A DNA stretch of 11,437 bases from NCBI GenBank assembly GCA_910579495.1, contig CAJTVD010000095.1:1-11437 (forward strand), in the 5' to 3' direction. The notes beneath the pieces were generated by a model, which saw only the letters and a list, made by a program, of their open reading frames with translations, was not told the DNA's origin and did not search any database. Source of the DNA: an uncultured Lachnospiraceae bacterium. GTDB lineage: Bacteria; Bacillota; Clostridia; Lachnospirales; Lachnospiraceae. A program made the position numbers and the translations under genes. Of the stretch, positions 3,731-11,437 are shown one piece after another; positions within the stretch are counted from its first letter, which is position 1; every line of letters begins with the position of its first letter.

Positions 3731-6172
3731 TTACTGTATCCTCCCATAGGAGAGCAGATGCCCTTCCCAGTACGGGGTTCTGATGTTGGAATATTTCACC
3801 GGGTTGCCCGCGTGGATCATCATCCCATTCCCGGCATAAATCCCCACATGGCTCGCACCGGAAGTGTTGTAGGTTCCCTGAAAGAATACCAGGTCGCCGG
3901 GCTTTGCCTCTGAAGGGAACACCGCCGCGCAGCTTCCCCGGAGCCCTTCCGCTGTCTGCCTGCCCACGTCCCAGCCATTCCCGCTGTTATTGATGACCCA
4001 GCTTACAAAGCCGGAGCAGTCAAATCCTGTCTCCGGCGAAGCGCCGCCCCACACATAAGCCCTGCCAAGGTATTTTTCCGCTTCCCGTATCATGCGGGCA
4101 AACTGCTCATCCGACAAGGCTTCCTCCGGGATTTCATAACCAGCCCCGCCAGCGTTATCAGAAGGCAGCCCTGCAACGTCAAACAGGTAGCTCCTGTTTC
4201 CGTAAGTCAGGTTATAGGCAGAGTAAAGTTCCTCCTGCTCCTGTGTCAGCCTGCTCCTTGCCACCGTATCAAACCCTTTATTGGTCAGGCAGATACACAG
4301 GACGTGCCATTCATACTCCACTTCCACCTCTTCTTCCGTCTCTGCCCCAGTCAGCGGGTCTGTCACCGTCCGGGTTTCCGTCCTTGTCCGCGTCTCCGTG
4401 ATCTCTTCCACCGTAAGGCGGTACTGCTCTTCAAACAGCTCCGGAAGGATATCTTTTACCTGATTGTAGGTAAATTCCTCATATAACACTGTGAGGAAAG
4501 AGATCATCTGGTAAGGGTTATGGGTGATCTCGTCCACTTGGTAGCGGTATTCGTCATAGCCAGGATGGGCAGCTTCCATGGTATTGATCTGTTCATCCAG
4601 CGCCTCTTCCAGCTCCTTATAATCTTTCTCCGCATCATAGATATCTTCATCTTCGCTGGGGTAAGTTGTCCCGATAAAAGTAGAAGAGGCTCCCTGCACC
4701 ATTGCGCTGCAGCTGGAAAGCCCTGCGGAGAAGAATAAAAAGATAAGCAGCATAAAAACCGCTGCTATCAGCAGGCCCTTTTTGTTCCTGAAAACCTCCG
4801 CCGCAATGCTTTTTGCTCTCCCGAAAATCCCGCTTGCTGCTTTTGTCACGCCTTCCGCTGTCTTTTCTCCCTGTTTTGCCTCTGCATAGGCTTTTTTGAT
4901 CCGCCGCTTCTGGTAAAATTTCCTTAACTTTCTTTCCCTGTCAGCTTCCGGAATCCCTTCCCCTGCCCGGCGGTTCCTTTTCTGCATCCGGCGGCTGGAC
5001 TGGCGCATGGCATAGCGCAGTGTCCTCTCCCCTGCCTGCTTTGTGCCATGCAGTACTTCCGTTTCCATATCTTCCTGCTGTCCCTCTGCCCCGCCATCTG
5101 CCAGGGCGGAAACTGCCAGCACACCAGCCTTAAGCGCCGCCCTGCCTAAAGACCCCATGCCTCTGCCGTGAACCATGCCTCCCTCTTTGTCAAAATGAAG
5201 GCGGGAATCCTTCTTTTTCTGTTCCTGATGCAGCCGCCCATGCCCGCCCTTTTTCTCTGAATCCTTTTGGGAAATCTGCAATGCCTGCCCTGCCGCCAGC
5301 TGGTTTGCTGTATGCCGGATATCTTCCCTGCGGGCTGTATTTTCTTTTCCCTCCTGCACTTTCCTCTGTTCTTTTTCCCGCTGTGAATAAGCATACACCT
5401 GTTTTTTCTTCCGGCTATGGGAACCGTCCTGACCTGTTTCTGTGTCTGCACCAAAAGCCCCATTTCTTCCTACTGTCCGCTCTCTGATGTCCGCCATATA
5501 GGTCGGAGACTCCTGCCCATTTTGTACTGTACCTGCCTCCCCGGAAGACAACGCCATATCCGGCGCAGTACCCGCTCCCATATCGGATGAATTTTCCGGT
5601 GTTCTATCCAAAAACCCTGTTTCCGTATGATGGTTTCTTTCCTGCTGTACATTGATCCCATTCCTGCGGTAATGTGCCGCCAGCGGTTCCGGGATATACT
5701 TTTTCCTTCCCCCGGAAGAACGGTAAGAAGAGGCTGCCGGGACCTGCCTGAGACTCCCTTCCCTTACCCCGGTGTCTGTCTCCGGGGTATTTTCCATATC
5801 CGGGAATGTCCTCTGCACATTCTCCACATAATTATCTGTTTCCCCGGTATTCTCCTTGTAGGAATCCGCTTTCCCCGCATCTGTCTGATAAGGATCAGCC
5901 TGTATACTACTCGTTCCTTCACTGGCTGGTCTCTTGAAATCCGGTGAATATCCGCCCCTCTGTTTCCCGCCTGTTTTTTTATCCTCCGCCCTGTGGCTGC
6001 GCCTGTCCTGAAAATTCATGGAATCATCTGCTGTTTTTGGAAGCGTCAGATAATCTGTTTCCCTTCTGCTGATCCTGACCGATTCGCCGCTTCGGAGGTT
6101 CTCTTCCATAAGCCCGTCCCTGCCCATCTTCCGTACCGTTTTATCCCTTGCCCTGTAACGCTGCTTGTGCAT
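3731..6172 (-). CDS. Membrane-anchored NlpC/P60 (C40) peptidoglycan hydrolase of the conjugation machinery
   Basis: This 813-residue protein opens the cell wall for the mating channel. Residues 1 to about 460 are a long, hydrophilic, low-complexity and very basic region predicted disordered and cytoplasmic. A transmembrane helix follows at about 466-485 (GLLIAAVFMLLIFLFFSAG). The extracellular part has a linker domain (about 505-680, with the Thr/Arg/Glu-rich TRTRTETRTVTDPLTG). The C-terminal NlpC/P60 domain (about 695-813) has Cys719 in GFDCSGF, His785 in SHVGIY and His797 in MIHAGNP as the catalytic triad. Such hydrolases occur in Firmicutes T4SS operons (compare the Orf14 role in Tn916). 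Here the NlpC domain stands without a separate lysozyme-like domain. The ATG at 6172 follows a GTGAGGAAG site at rather long spacing, 44 bp after the 196-aa gene. The catalytic call is firm; the precise part played in transfer is from the family. Confidence 0.93.
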   Translation of the reverse strand: MHKQRYRARDKTVRKMGRDGLMEENLRSGESVRISRRETDYLTLPKTADDSMNFQDRRSHRAEDKKTGGKQRGGYSPDFKRPASEGTSSIQADPYQTDAGKADSYKENTGETDNYVENVQRTFPDMENTPETDTGVREGSLRQVPAASSYRSSGGRKKYIPEPLAAHYRRNGINVQQERNHHTETGFLDRTPENSSDMGAGTAPDMALSSGEAGTVQNGQESPTYMADIRERTVGRNGAFGADTETGQDGSHSRKKKQVYAYSQREKEQRKVQEGKENTARREDIRHTANQLAAGQALQISQKDSEKKGGHGRLHQEQKKKDSRLHFDKEGGMVHGRGMGSLGRAALKAGVLAVSALADGGAEGQQEDMETEVLHGTKQAGERTLRYAMRQSSRRMQKRNRRAGEGIPEADRERKLRKFYQKRRIKKAYAEAKQGEKTAEGVTKAASGIFGRAKSIAAEVFRNKKGLLIAAVFMLLIFLFFSAGLSSCSAMVQGASSTFIGTTYPSEDEDIYDAEKDYKELEEALDEQINTMEAAHPGYDEYRYQVDEITHNPYQMISFLTVLYEEFTYNQVKDILPELFEEQYRLTVEEITETRTRTETRTVTDPLTGAETEEEVEVEYEWHVLCICLTNKGFDTVARSRLTQEQEELYSAYNLTYGNRSYLFDVAGLPSDNAGGAGYEIPEEALSDEQFARMIREAEKYLGRAYVWGGASPETGFDCSGFVSWVINNSGNGWDVGRQTAEGLRGSCAAVFPSEAKPGDLVFFQGTYNTSGASHVGIYAGNGMMIHAGNPVKYSNIRTPYWEGHLLSYGRIQ

Positions 6173-6216
6173 ATTTCAAACTTCCTCACTTTCTTTCCTG
6201 TTCTACAAAAACTTTA

Positions 6217-6807
6217 TTACCGGTTGCCATTATGCTCCCGGTACCATGCCGCCATAAATATACTTCTCTGCGGAAAGGGCGGCAGGGCTATCCCGGAAAT
6301 CCCGGCATTTAAATATCTCCGTCCCGTTTCCACATAAGAAAGGACTTCTTTGTAATAAAAACCATTTGCCTCCCTGTAATCTTCCGTCCCGGCCTCTTTT
6401 CTTCCCATAAATGCGATCTCTTCCTGTGCAAGCCTTTCCAGCCCGCACAGGGTAAGGTGTGCTTCCAGGTAAGGGCAGATTTCCATGATGTCCGCCTTTG
6501 CACTGCCGGAGCGGATATTGCTTTTAAGCAGCTTCAGGAATGTTTCCGGCTTTTCCCCGGCAAGGAGGACGCCTGTTGCAAACCTTTCCCTGCCGCCCCG
6601 CAGATAATCTGTCCGGTACAAAATCTCCCTGCCTGCCATCTCCTGCCCCTTTAGCATACTGTCGGCTGCAAAAAGAGGGAGCGGCTTTATAAAAACTGCA
6701 CGCTCCCCCTCTTTCACCACAAAGGAAACAAACGGTATGCCCTTTTCCATTTCCTTTCCGGGAATGTCAATTCCCACAAATTCCATAAGGGCTTCCTCTA
6801 TAGGCAT
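6217..6807 (-). CDS. Unrecognised 196-residue soluble protein of the transfer operon
   Basis: I do not recognise a family. The protein has no signal peptide, no membrane segment and no nucleotide-binding motif. It begins MPIEEALMEFVGIDIP and has an alternating first half (PFVSFVVKEGERAVFIKPLPLF) suggesting beta strands. The second half is helical (FLKLLKSNIRSGSAKADIM, LERLAQEEIAFM), and it ends with AAWYREHNGNR. The frame opens at 6819, but the ATG at 6807 is preferred: GGAGG sits five bases before it and the upstream ATG has no site. It overlaps the methyltransferase gene by 41 bases and is followed 44 bp later by the NlpC/P60 gene. This overlap argues that it is a real and co-expressed gene. 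The ICE setting suggests a supporting role in transfer or DNA modification, but no function can be read from the sequence. Confidence 0.75.
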   Translation of the reverse strand: MPIEEALMEFVGIDIPGKEMEKGIPFVSFVVKEGERAVFIKPLPLFAADSMLKGQEMAGREILYRTDYLRGGRERFATGVLLAGEKPETFLKLLKSNIRSGSAKADIMEICPYLEAHLTLCGLERLAQEEIAFMGRKEAGTEDYREANGFYYKEVLSYVETGRRYLNAGISGIALPPFPQRSIFMAAWYREHNGNR

Positions 6808-7603
6808 GCTGCCCTCCATAGACTGTCACCGCCTCTCCCGCCCGTTTTGTTGCAATGGCAAAATAACTCCTGTCGATCTCCGCACCAAGGTATCCCCTTC
6901 CTGCCAGTGCCGCCGCTACCGCTGTACTGCCGCTGCCCATAAAGCCGTCAAATACAAGTTCCCCCGGCTGGCTGGATATTTGTACCAGCCATGAAAGGAA
7001 TTCCACATTTTTTATGGTGGGATGGTATATCCCATGCTGTTTCTGCCAGACGGAATTATAAGTCGCTTTCGGGTATTCCGGACCGAACCAGCAGGCGTTA
7101 AACCTTGTCTTATACCTCTTCCCCGGCTTCCTGCCTGCACAGTAGATGGTGCCCTCCTTTTTCCTGTTTTCCAAAAGCGTGGTCTGGTTGAACGGACGCC
7201 GCCCCTTTTGGCAGAAGATGATCCATTCCGCATTGTTTGCATAGCTCCCTTTCAGGTCCCCGATGCCCCCTACCGTCCCCTTTTCCACCACCATGCAGTT
7301 TTTTATGGAAAAACCTGCCTGTCTTAAGCACTCATAGTGGTAAGGGTAACAGTCAAACCGGGTAAAAAAATATGCATGGGAATCCCCTTTCAGTATCCGG
7401 TAGCTCTCCCTGGCAAACTTTCCGTAATCAATCCCTTCATCACCTGTAAGTACCCGGTGCTTCCTCTTCGTGAAATGATTCTGGTAGGAGATGCCATAAG
7501 GCGGGTCAGTGAGTATCATGGATACAGACCCGTCCGGAATCTGCAAAAGAAGCTCCATGCAGTCCATGCAGTAAATCCCGTTATACAGTTCTTCTGTCCT
7601 CAT
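6767..7603 (-). CDS. Solitary beta-class DNA methyltransferase (adenine-N6 or cytosine-N4)
   Basis: This 278-residue enzyme methylates an exocyclic amino group on DNA. Motif IV, TDPPYG (DPPY at 33-36), comes first, and motif I, FDGFMGSGST (FMGSGST at 221-227), follows near the C-terminus. HPTIKN at 194-199 matches the usual HPTxKP segment just before motif I. This motif order defines the beta class. The region between (about 60-190) would hold the target recognition part. DPPY is more often adenine-specific than cytosine-specific, but the specificity is not certain. No restriction endonuclease gene is near, so it is an orphan enzyme, commonly carried by ICEs perhaps to resist host restriction. 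Its start codon overlaps the VirB4 stop by four bases (ATGA), showing translational coupling. Its 3' end overlaps the next gene by 41 bases. Confidence 0.92.
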   Translation of the reverse strand: MRTEELYNGIYCMDCMELLLQIPDGSVSMILTDPPYGISYQNHFTKRKHRVLTGDEGIDYGKFARESYRILKGDSHAYFFTRFDCYPYHYECLRQAGFSIKNCMVVEKGTVGGIGDLKGSYANNAEWIIFCQKGRRPFNQTTLLENRKKEGTIYCAGRKPGKRYKTRFNACWFGPEYPKATYNSVWQKQHGIYHPTIKNVEFLSWLVQISSQPGELVFDGFMGSGSTAVAAALAGRGYLGAEIDRSYFAIATKRAGEAVTVYGGQHAYRGSPYGICGN

Positions 7604-10098
7604 TCCCCCTTTTTCTCCATTTCCGAAGGCTTCGTTGTCATCAGCTTATACAGGCGCAATGAACGGTCAAATTTATCCTTGAAAGGGATAATGGTGCTGC
7701 CATAAAAGATCAGCCCTTCCCCCTCGCCGCTGTTTGTCACATAGGAAAGCTGGTGCGGGGAGATGTTCAGCTGCTTTGCCAGTATCTGCCTGTCCCCTGC
7801 CGCCTGGTTCAGCATATAAATAAAATCAGAGTTCTCAAAGATATTTTCGATCTCCCGGCTGGCAAGCAGATCTTTAATATTTTGTGTTATTCCTGTCGGT
7901 ATGCCGCCCCATTTTCTGAAACGCTTCCATATCTCCACGGAATAGGCCGCTGTCTGCTCCTCCTTCAATAGGAGGTGGAATTCGTCTATGTAATACCGCG
8001 TTGATTTGTTTGTATATCTGTTTACCGTTACCCGGTTCCATACCTGGTCCTGCACAATGAGCATGCCCAGCTTCTTTAACTGCTTCCCCAAATCCTTGAT
8101 GTCAAAGCAGACGATCCGGTTATCCAGCTCCACATTCGTCTGGTGGTTGAACACCTTCAAGGAACCATTTACATAGATTTCAAGGGCAGTGGCAATCCGC
8201 TGAGCCTGCACTTCCTTCTGTTCCCGCAGACACTGGTATAAGTCTCCAAGCACAGGCATGTTTTCCGGCACAGGGTTTTCAAAATATTTCCGGTAGACGA
8301 TAGGAAGGCACCTGTCGATTACTGATTTTTCCTCCGCCTCTATCCCGTTCCGGCTCCCCATAATCAATTCGCATAAAGATAAGATAAAATCACTCTTTAC
8401 CCCCAGCGGGTTATCATCCTCCGAATAGTCCATGTTGATGTCCATAGGATTGATATAGTCATGGCTGGTGGCGGATATATGGATCACCTGCCCTCCAAGG
8501 GCATGTACCAGAGGGTAATACTCCCCTTCCGGGTCCCCGATGATGATGTCGTCCTGGGTGGCAAAAAAGGCGTTGGTGATCTCCCTCTTTGCGGAGAAAG
8601 ATTTCCCGGAACCGGGCGTTCCTAAAATCAGCCCGTTAGGGTTTTTCAGCTTTTTCCTGTCCACCATGATCATGTTATTGCTTAAGGCATTCAGCCCATA
8701 ATACAGGGATTCCCCCGGCATGAAAAGCTCCTGCGTGGTGAAGGGGACGAAAATAGCTGTTGAAGTAGTGGTAAGCGCCCTTTTCACAGGAATCAAATTC
8801 AGCCCCAGGGGGATACTGCTCATCAGCCCCTGCTCCTGCATATAGTCCAGCCTCCGCAGGCAGCAGTTGTATTTCTGTGCGATCCCGGCAGTCTGGAATA
8901 TCCCGTTATCCAGCTCCTGCTTCGTCTTTGCAGTGTTCATGAAAAGGGCAGTCACAAGGAACATACGCTCATTCCGGGACTGCAGGTCTTCTAAAAGCCG
9001 CTTCGCCTCCCCTCCGTAGGTGTTTAGGTCGGAAGGAATGATGTCCATATCGTAGCCACTCCGTACTGCCTTTTTCTGCTCTTCCAGCTTCATCCGGTCA
9101 ATGTCCGTCACTTTGCTCTTTACCGTCTTGATCGCCTTTAACTGGTCCAGGGACTGGATATGCAGGTTTACCACAAGATTCCTGTCCATATCCAGAAATT
9201 CTGCCAGCATACGGTCCGTCAGCTCCGGCGCTATGATCTGCAGATAGGACACCGCCCCAAGGGTGCTTCCCATCTGGAAATCCTTACCGCCCTTAAATAC
9301 AAAGCTGGGCGGCGCAACAAAATCCTTGGTGCCCATACCGGAACGCAGCACCTGGTCATAGGAAAAACGGAAAGGCTCCCCCTCTTCCTGGTTGAAAGTC
9401 TCATAAATAATCTGCAACCGCTCTTCCCCGCTTAAAGGATATGCCTGCACCCCAAGGACTTTAAAATTATTCAGGATATCCGCTTCTATCCTCTCCAGCC
9501 TTGGCTTTGCCTCCCGGATATTCTCCGCCTCAATGCCGAAGGTGATATATTTCGTCCGCACCAGCCCATTGTTCCCCTTGGCAAGCTGGTTCTTTAACAT
9601 CTGTGCGTACTCCATCCTTACATCATCAAAAGCGTCATTCTGGGGCGTGATTTTGATAACGGATTCATATTCCTCCATGCTGCTCCTGCGGTTGATGAAG
9701 GATAACTGGAAATGGATGGTGCTGTCAAAGTAATTGAGGAAATCGCACCAGTTTTCAAAAATGGCGTTCTTGTCCTCATTCTGCGCCAGCTGGTAATTAA
9801 TATCGTAAAACCGTATTGTTTTGGAATAATATTTATCCATTACCCGGCATATCCCATCCTTTGCCATCTCCCGGTAGGGGATGGACTGCTGGGCGGAAAT
9901 ACGCTTCTCTTTCTTCTTTTTCTTTCCTGCTTCCTGCCCGCGCCCTGTAGCCCTGCCTTTACCACTGTTACCGGCATTATTGACACTGATGCCGCTGCTT
10001 CTGTCCGTATTGATTTTCTTCCTATCCCTGCTTTTCCTTCCCACGTTTCCTGCCTCCTTTCTCCGGTCCGTGATGTGATATTTCTTCTCCCGTTTCAT
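7600..10098 (-). CDS. virB4: VirB4/TraE-family conjugation ATPase
   Basis: This 832-residue ATPase drives the type IV secretion channel from the cytoplasmic face of the membrane. The C-terminal motor has a Walker A motif, GTPGSGKS, at about 493-500 and a Walker B, YYIDEFH, at about 702-708. Between them lie GDPEGEYYPLV (about 521) and NPMDI (about 550), typical of VirB4. The N-terminal part (about 70-420) matches the VirB4 N-domain. Residues 1-66 form an extra, very basic Lys/Arg-rich and Gly/Asn-rich tail, probably disordered. I chose the ATG at 10098, with a GGTGGAG site upstream, over the ATG at 10116. The gene overlaps the PrgI gene by 77 bases and the methyltransferase by four, so all three are co-translated. 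Length is normal for Firmicutes ICE VirB4 proteins. Confidence 0.96.
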   Translation of the reverse strand: MKREKKYHITDRRKEAGNVGRKSRDRKKINTDRSSGISVNNAGNSGKGRATGRGQEAGKKKKKEKRISAQQSIPYREMAKDGICRVMDKYYSKTIRFYDINYQLAQNEDKNAIFENWCDFLNYFDSTIHFQLSFINRRSSMEEYESVIKITPQNDAFDDVRMEYAQMLKNQLAKGNNGLVRTKYITFGIEAENIREAKPRLERIEADILNNFKVLGVQAYPLSGEERLQIIYETFNQEEGEPFRFSYDQVLRSGMGTKDFVAPPSFVFKGGKDFQMGSTLGAVSYLQIIAPELTDRMLAEFLDMDRNLVVNLHIQSLDQLKAIKTVKSKVTDIDRMKLEEQKKAVRSGYDMDIIPSDLNTYGGEAKRLLEDLQSRNERMFLVTALFMNTAKTKQELDNGIFQTAGIAQKYNCCLRRLDYMQEQGLMSSIPLGLNLIPVKRALTTTSTAIFVPFTTQELFMPGESLYYGLNALSNNMIMVDRKKLKNPNGLILGTPGSGKSFSAKREITNAFFATQDDIIIGDPEGEYYPLVHALGGQVIHISATSHDYINPMDINMDYSEDDNPLGVKSDFILSLCELIMGSRNGIEAEEKSVIDRCLPIVYRKYFENPVPENMPVLGDLYQCLREQKEVQAQRIATALEIYVNGSLKVFNHQTNVELDNRIVCFDIKDLGKQLKKLGMLIVQDQVWNRVTVNRYTNKSTRYYIDEFHLLLKEEQTAAYSVEIWKRFRKWGGIPTGITQNIKDLLASREIENIFENSDFIYMLNQAAGDRQILAKQLNISPHQLSYVTNSGEGEGLIFYGSTIIPFKDKFDRSLRLYKLMTTKPSEMEKKGE

Positions 10099-10402
10099 AT
10101 AAATTCTCCACCTCATACCTGCGTATAGCCGGACGGAGCAGCTTTACTCTTACCATGTTCATCAGAATCTTCTCAAAGGGAAGCCCGTCCTTCTCATACA
10201 TGGCGAAGAAAAATGCCGGGAGCATGACCAGCACCATACCCGCTGCCGCATTGCTGGTTCCGATATGGCCTTTTGTAAGAAAATAAAAAGGCAGCCCCAA
10301 AGCCGACGCGATCCCAAGGCAGATAACCTGTCTCTTTGTCAGGTTGAACATCACCTTGCTTTTTACTTTTGTCAGGTCTTTCGGCACACTCACATATGCC
10401 AT
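10022..10402 (-). CDS. PrgI-family small membrane protein of the T4SS
   Basis: This 126-residue protein begins MAYVSVPKDLTKVKSKVMFNLTKRQ, the hallmark of PrgI-family proteins that sit before VirB4 in Gram-positive conjugative elements. Two transmembrane helices follow, at about 26-44 (VICLGIASALGLPFYFL) and 51-68 (AAAGMVLVMLPAFFFAMY), with a cytoplasmic C-terminal tail rich in Lys/Arg/Gly. By position it corresponds to the VirB3-like partner of VirB4. The frame is open far upstream to 10705, but that extension overlaps VirB6 and lacks family similarity. I take the ATG at 10402, with AGG seven bases before it; an in-frame ATG at 10408 is a possible alternative. It lies 77 bases after the VirB6 stop and overlaps VirB4 by 77 bases. 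Confidence 0.92.
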   Translation of the reverse strand: MAYVSVPKDLTKVKSKVMFNLTKRQVICLGIASALGLPFYFLTKGHIGTSNAAAGMVLVMLPAFFFAMYEKDGLPFEKILMNMVRVKLLRPAIRRYEVENLYETGEEISHHGPEKGGRKRGKEKQG

Positions 10403-10479
10403 TCCCATACCTGCGGCAGAAACTTTTCCGGCTGGGGAACGCCCCTTTCCGCCGCTTATCCTTTCTTTCCATTTCCCCT

Positions 10480-11352
10480 TTAATGCGCCCCGAAAATGGC
10501 TTTTGACAGGTTCCCTGTCTTTGTCAGCCCGAAGCACAGCACTACCGTATATGCCGCCACCCCGAACAGGGCGGAATGCATATCCGCTGAAATCTGTATG
10601 GATGATACCAGTACGCCATAGATGCCTACGCATATCATCATGAAAAATCCCTGGAAACCGAGGGCAAAAAGCCCCCGGAAGTAGTTGTTGCCCACCTGTC
10701 CCCATTCCCTGTTGGCCAGGGTGGCGAAAGGAATAGGTGCAACCGATGTATAAAGATAGATTTCAATCATTCTGACAAAAAGGATGACGGTAATAATCAC
10801 CGACATGATCTTCATGCCAAGGCTTACCAGCATGGTCTCAAGGGCCAGCACTGCCAGCTCCCCGATCCCCATGGATGCCATGGCAGCGTCCATCTGGGTT
10901 ATCATGGTATCCACGCTGATAGCGGTCTGCCCGTTAATGGACGCACCTGCGGCGCTGACCACATGCTGTCCCACGTCAAACACCGCCATGGTAATATTGA
11001 AGGTATTGCTCACAAGGTATACTGCCACCCACATCTTGAAGAAATACTTAAAGAACATCCATGTATCGATCTCATGCATGTTGTTTTTCTCCGTCAGCAT
11101 GGCAATCAGTTCATAACACAGCACAAAAGTGATGATCATGCCTGCTATGGGCATGATGACCGAATCCGACAGGTTCCGGATCAGGGCGAAAATGTTCCCA
11201 TTCCACCCCTGCGGCGTCTGCCCCACCTGTGCGGCAATCTCCCCGGTCTTCTCATTGACATCGGTGAACATGGTAGATAAGTTGGAACGGATCATGCCGG
11301 AGAGAAGCTCCCGCATCCACTCCTCGATTGCCTCAAAAATGTTATCAAACAT
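10480..11352 (-). CDS. VirB6/TrbL-like multi-spanning conjugation channel protein
   Basis: This 290-residue integral membrane protein has about six hydrophobic helices (roughly 66-86, 103-118, 166-180, 183-203, 227-252 and 261-277) after an amphipathic N-terminus (MFDNIFEAIEEWMRELLSGM). Conserved VirB6/TrbL-type features are seen in RMIEIYLYTSVAPIPFATL and REWGQVGNNYFRG at about 194-226. A polar, probably extracytoplasmic loop lies between helices two and three. In Gram-positive elements this protein forms part of the inner mating channel, like Orf15 of Tn916. The ATG at 11352 has a strong AAAGGAGA site with good spacing. It is preceded by the Maff2 gene (21 bp gap) and followed by PrgI (77 bp). 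No defects are visible. Confidence 0.92.
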   Translation of the reverse strand: MFDNIFEAIEEWMRELLSGMIRSNLSTMFTDVNEKTGEIAAQVGQTPQGWNGNIFALIRNLSDSVIMPIAGMIITFVLCYELIAMLTEKNNMHEIDTWMFFKYFFKMWVAVYLVSNTFNITMAVFDVGQHVVSAAGASINGQTAISVDTMITQMDAAMASMGIGELAVLALETMLVSLGMKIMSVIITVILFVRMIEIYLYTSVAPIPFATLANREWGQVGNNYFRGLFALGFQGFFMMICVGIYGVLVSSIQISADMHSALFGVAAYTVVLCFGLTKTGNLSKAIFGAH

Positions 11353-11373
11353 GGGCAGGTCTCCTTTCCCATC

Positions 11374-11437
11374 TTATCCAAATAAGTTTGCAAGCAGGGG
11401 CACAAGCTGGGTGCCGATAAGCGCTACCCCTCCGCCC
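11374..11437 (-). CDS. Maff2-family small membrane protein, C-terminal 20 residues only
   Basis: Only the end of this gene is in the window. It reads GGGVALIGTQLVPLLANLFG and then stops at TAA (11374-11376). The ending closely matches the C-terminus of Maff2-family proteins, which are about 70 residues with two hydrophobic helices and stand directly before the VirB6-like gene in Clostridia ICEs. This suggests a VirB2/pilin-like or accessory membrane role by position; that role is inference. The gap to the VirB6 start is 21 bp, with the VirB6 ribosome binding site in it. Confidence 0.85.
   Translation of the reverse strand, partial: GGGVALIGTQLVPLLANLFG

Noticed and set aside
5627..5947. Plus-strand frames of 106 to 114 codons opposite the NlpC/P60 gene (also 5993-6337)
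   Set aside because: They are shadows of the low-complexity N-terminal tail, without motif or ribosome binding site.
7337..7705. Plus-strand frame of 122 codons
   Set aside because: It is antisense to the methyltransferase start and VirB4 end, both of which are clear protein families.
9712..10128. Hydrophobic plus-strand frame that could suggest a membrane protein
   Set aside because: It is the complement of the Lys/Arg-rich VirB4 start; antisense of AAA/AAG/GAA codons gives artificial Phe/Leu runs.
10403..10705. Longer PrgI protein starting at 10705
   Set aside because: The extra 101 residues are the VirB6 end read in another frame. The family start MAYVxVPKDLTKVKSK is at 10402.
1..11437. 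CRISPR array, tRNA or rRNA gene, attachment site, oriT
   Set aside because: No regularly spaced repeats, no cloverleaf or rRNA-like sequence, and no integrase-adjacent direct repeat were found by eye. The ends and oriT of the ICE probably lie outside the window.

Overview
The window looks like part of an integrative and conjugative element (ICE) from a Gram-positive anaerobe of the Clostridia, most likely a Lachnospiraceae-type gut bacterium. The reasons are strong AGGAGG-type ribosome binding sites, a Maff2 / VirB6 / PrgI / VirB4 / NlpC-P60 / DUF4315 / DUF4366 gene order known from Firmicutes conjugative elements, and moderate-to-high GC with very tight gene packing. The genus cannot be fixed from the sequence. 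Every gene I support lies on the minus strand, so the window reads biologically from right to left.

Right part (11437 down to about 2006): the mating-pore operon of a Gram-positive type IV secretion system. In order it holds the 3' end of a Maff2-type small membrane protein, a VirB6/TrbL-like multi-spanning channel protein, a PrgI-family two-helix membrane protein, the VirB4/TraE ATPase, a beta-class DNA methyltransferase, an unrecognised 196-aa protein, a large membrane-anchored NlpC/P60 cell-wall hydrolase, a short NPPY-motif methyltransferase-like protein, DUF4315 and DUF4366. Most genes overlap or nearly touch, which suggests one polycistronic unit. The main interruption is a 143-bp AT-rich gap (3588-3730) with repeated motifs and a terminator-like hairpin.

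Middle part (about 2005 to 1137): a separate transcription unit with a near-consensus sigma-70-type promoter (1929-1957), a leader that could fold as an H-type pseudoknot over the ribosome binding site, and a DUF4317-family gene. That gene appears broken: the family-like reading jumps frame near 1280 and the C-terminal half is missing.

Left part (1136 to 1): visibly AT-rich DNA of different character. It holds a standalone, signal-less trypsin-like serine protease with an intact His/Asp/Ser triad, then the start of an IS200/IS605-family element (HUH/Y1 transposase) cut off by the window edge. This part looks like accessory cargo at the edge of the conserved transfer module.

How they work together: VirB6, PrgI and Maff2 would form or support the membrane channel, VirB4 powers it, and the NlpC/P60 protein opens the peptidoglycan. 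DUF4315 and DUF4366 are conserved partners of unknown role. The two solitary methyltransferases may protect the incoming DNA from host restriction. The protease is the least explained gene and the best candidate for an undescribed function. No RNA genes, CRISPR arrays or element ends could be identified. No stretch longer than 300 bases lacks a gene.
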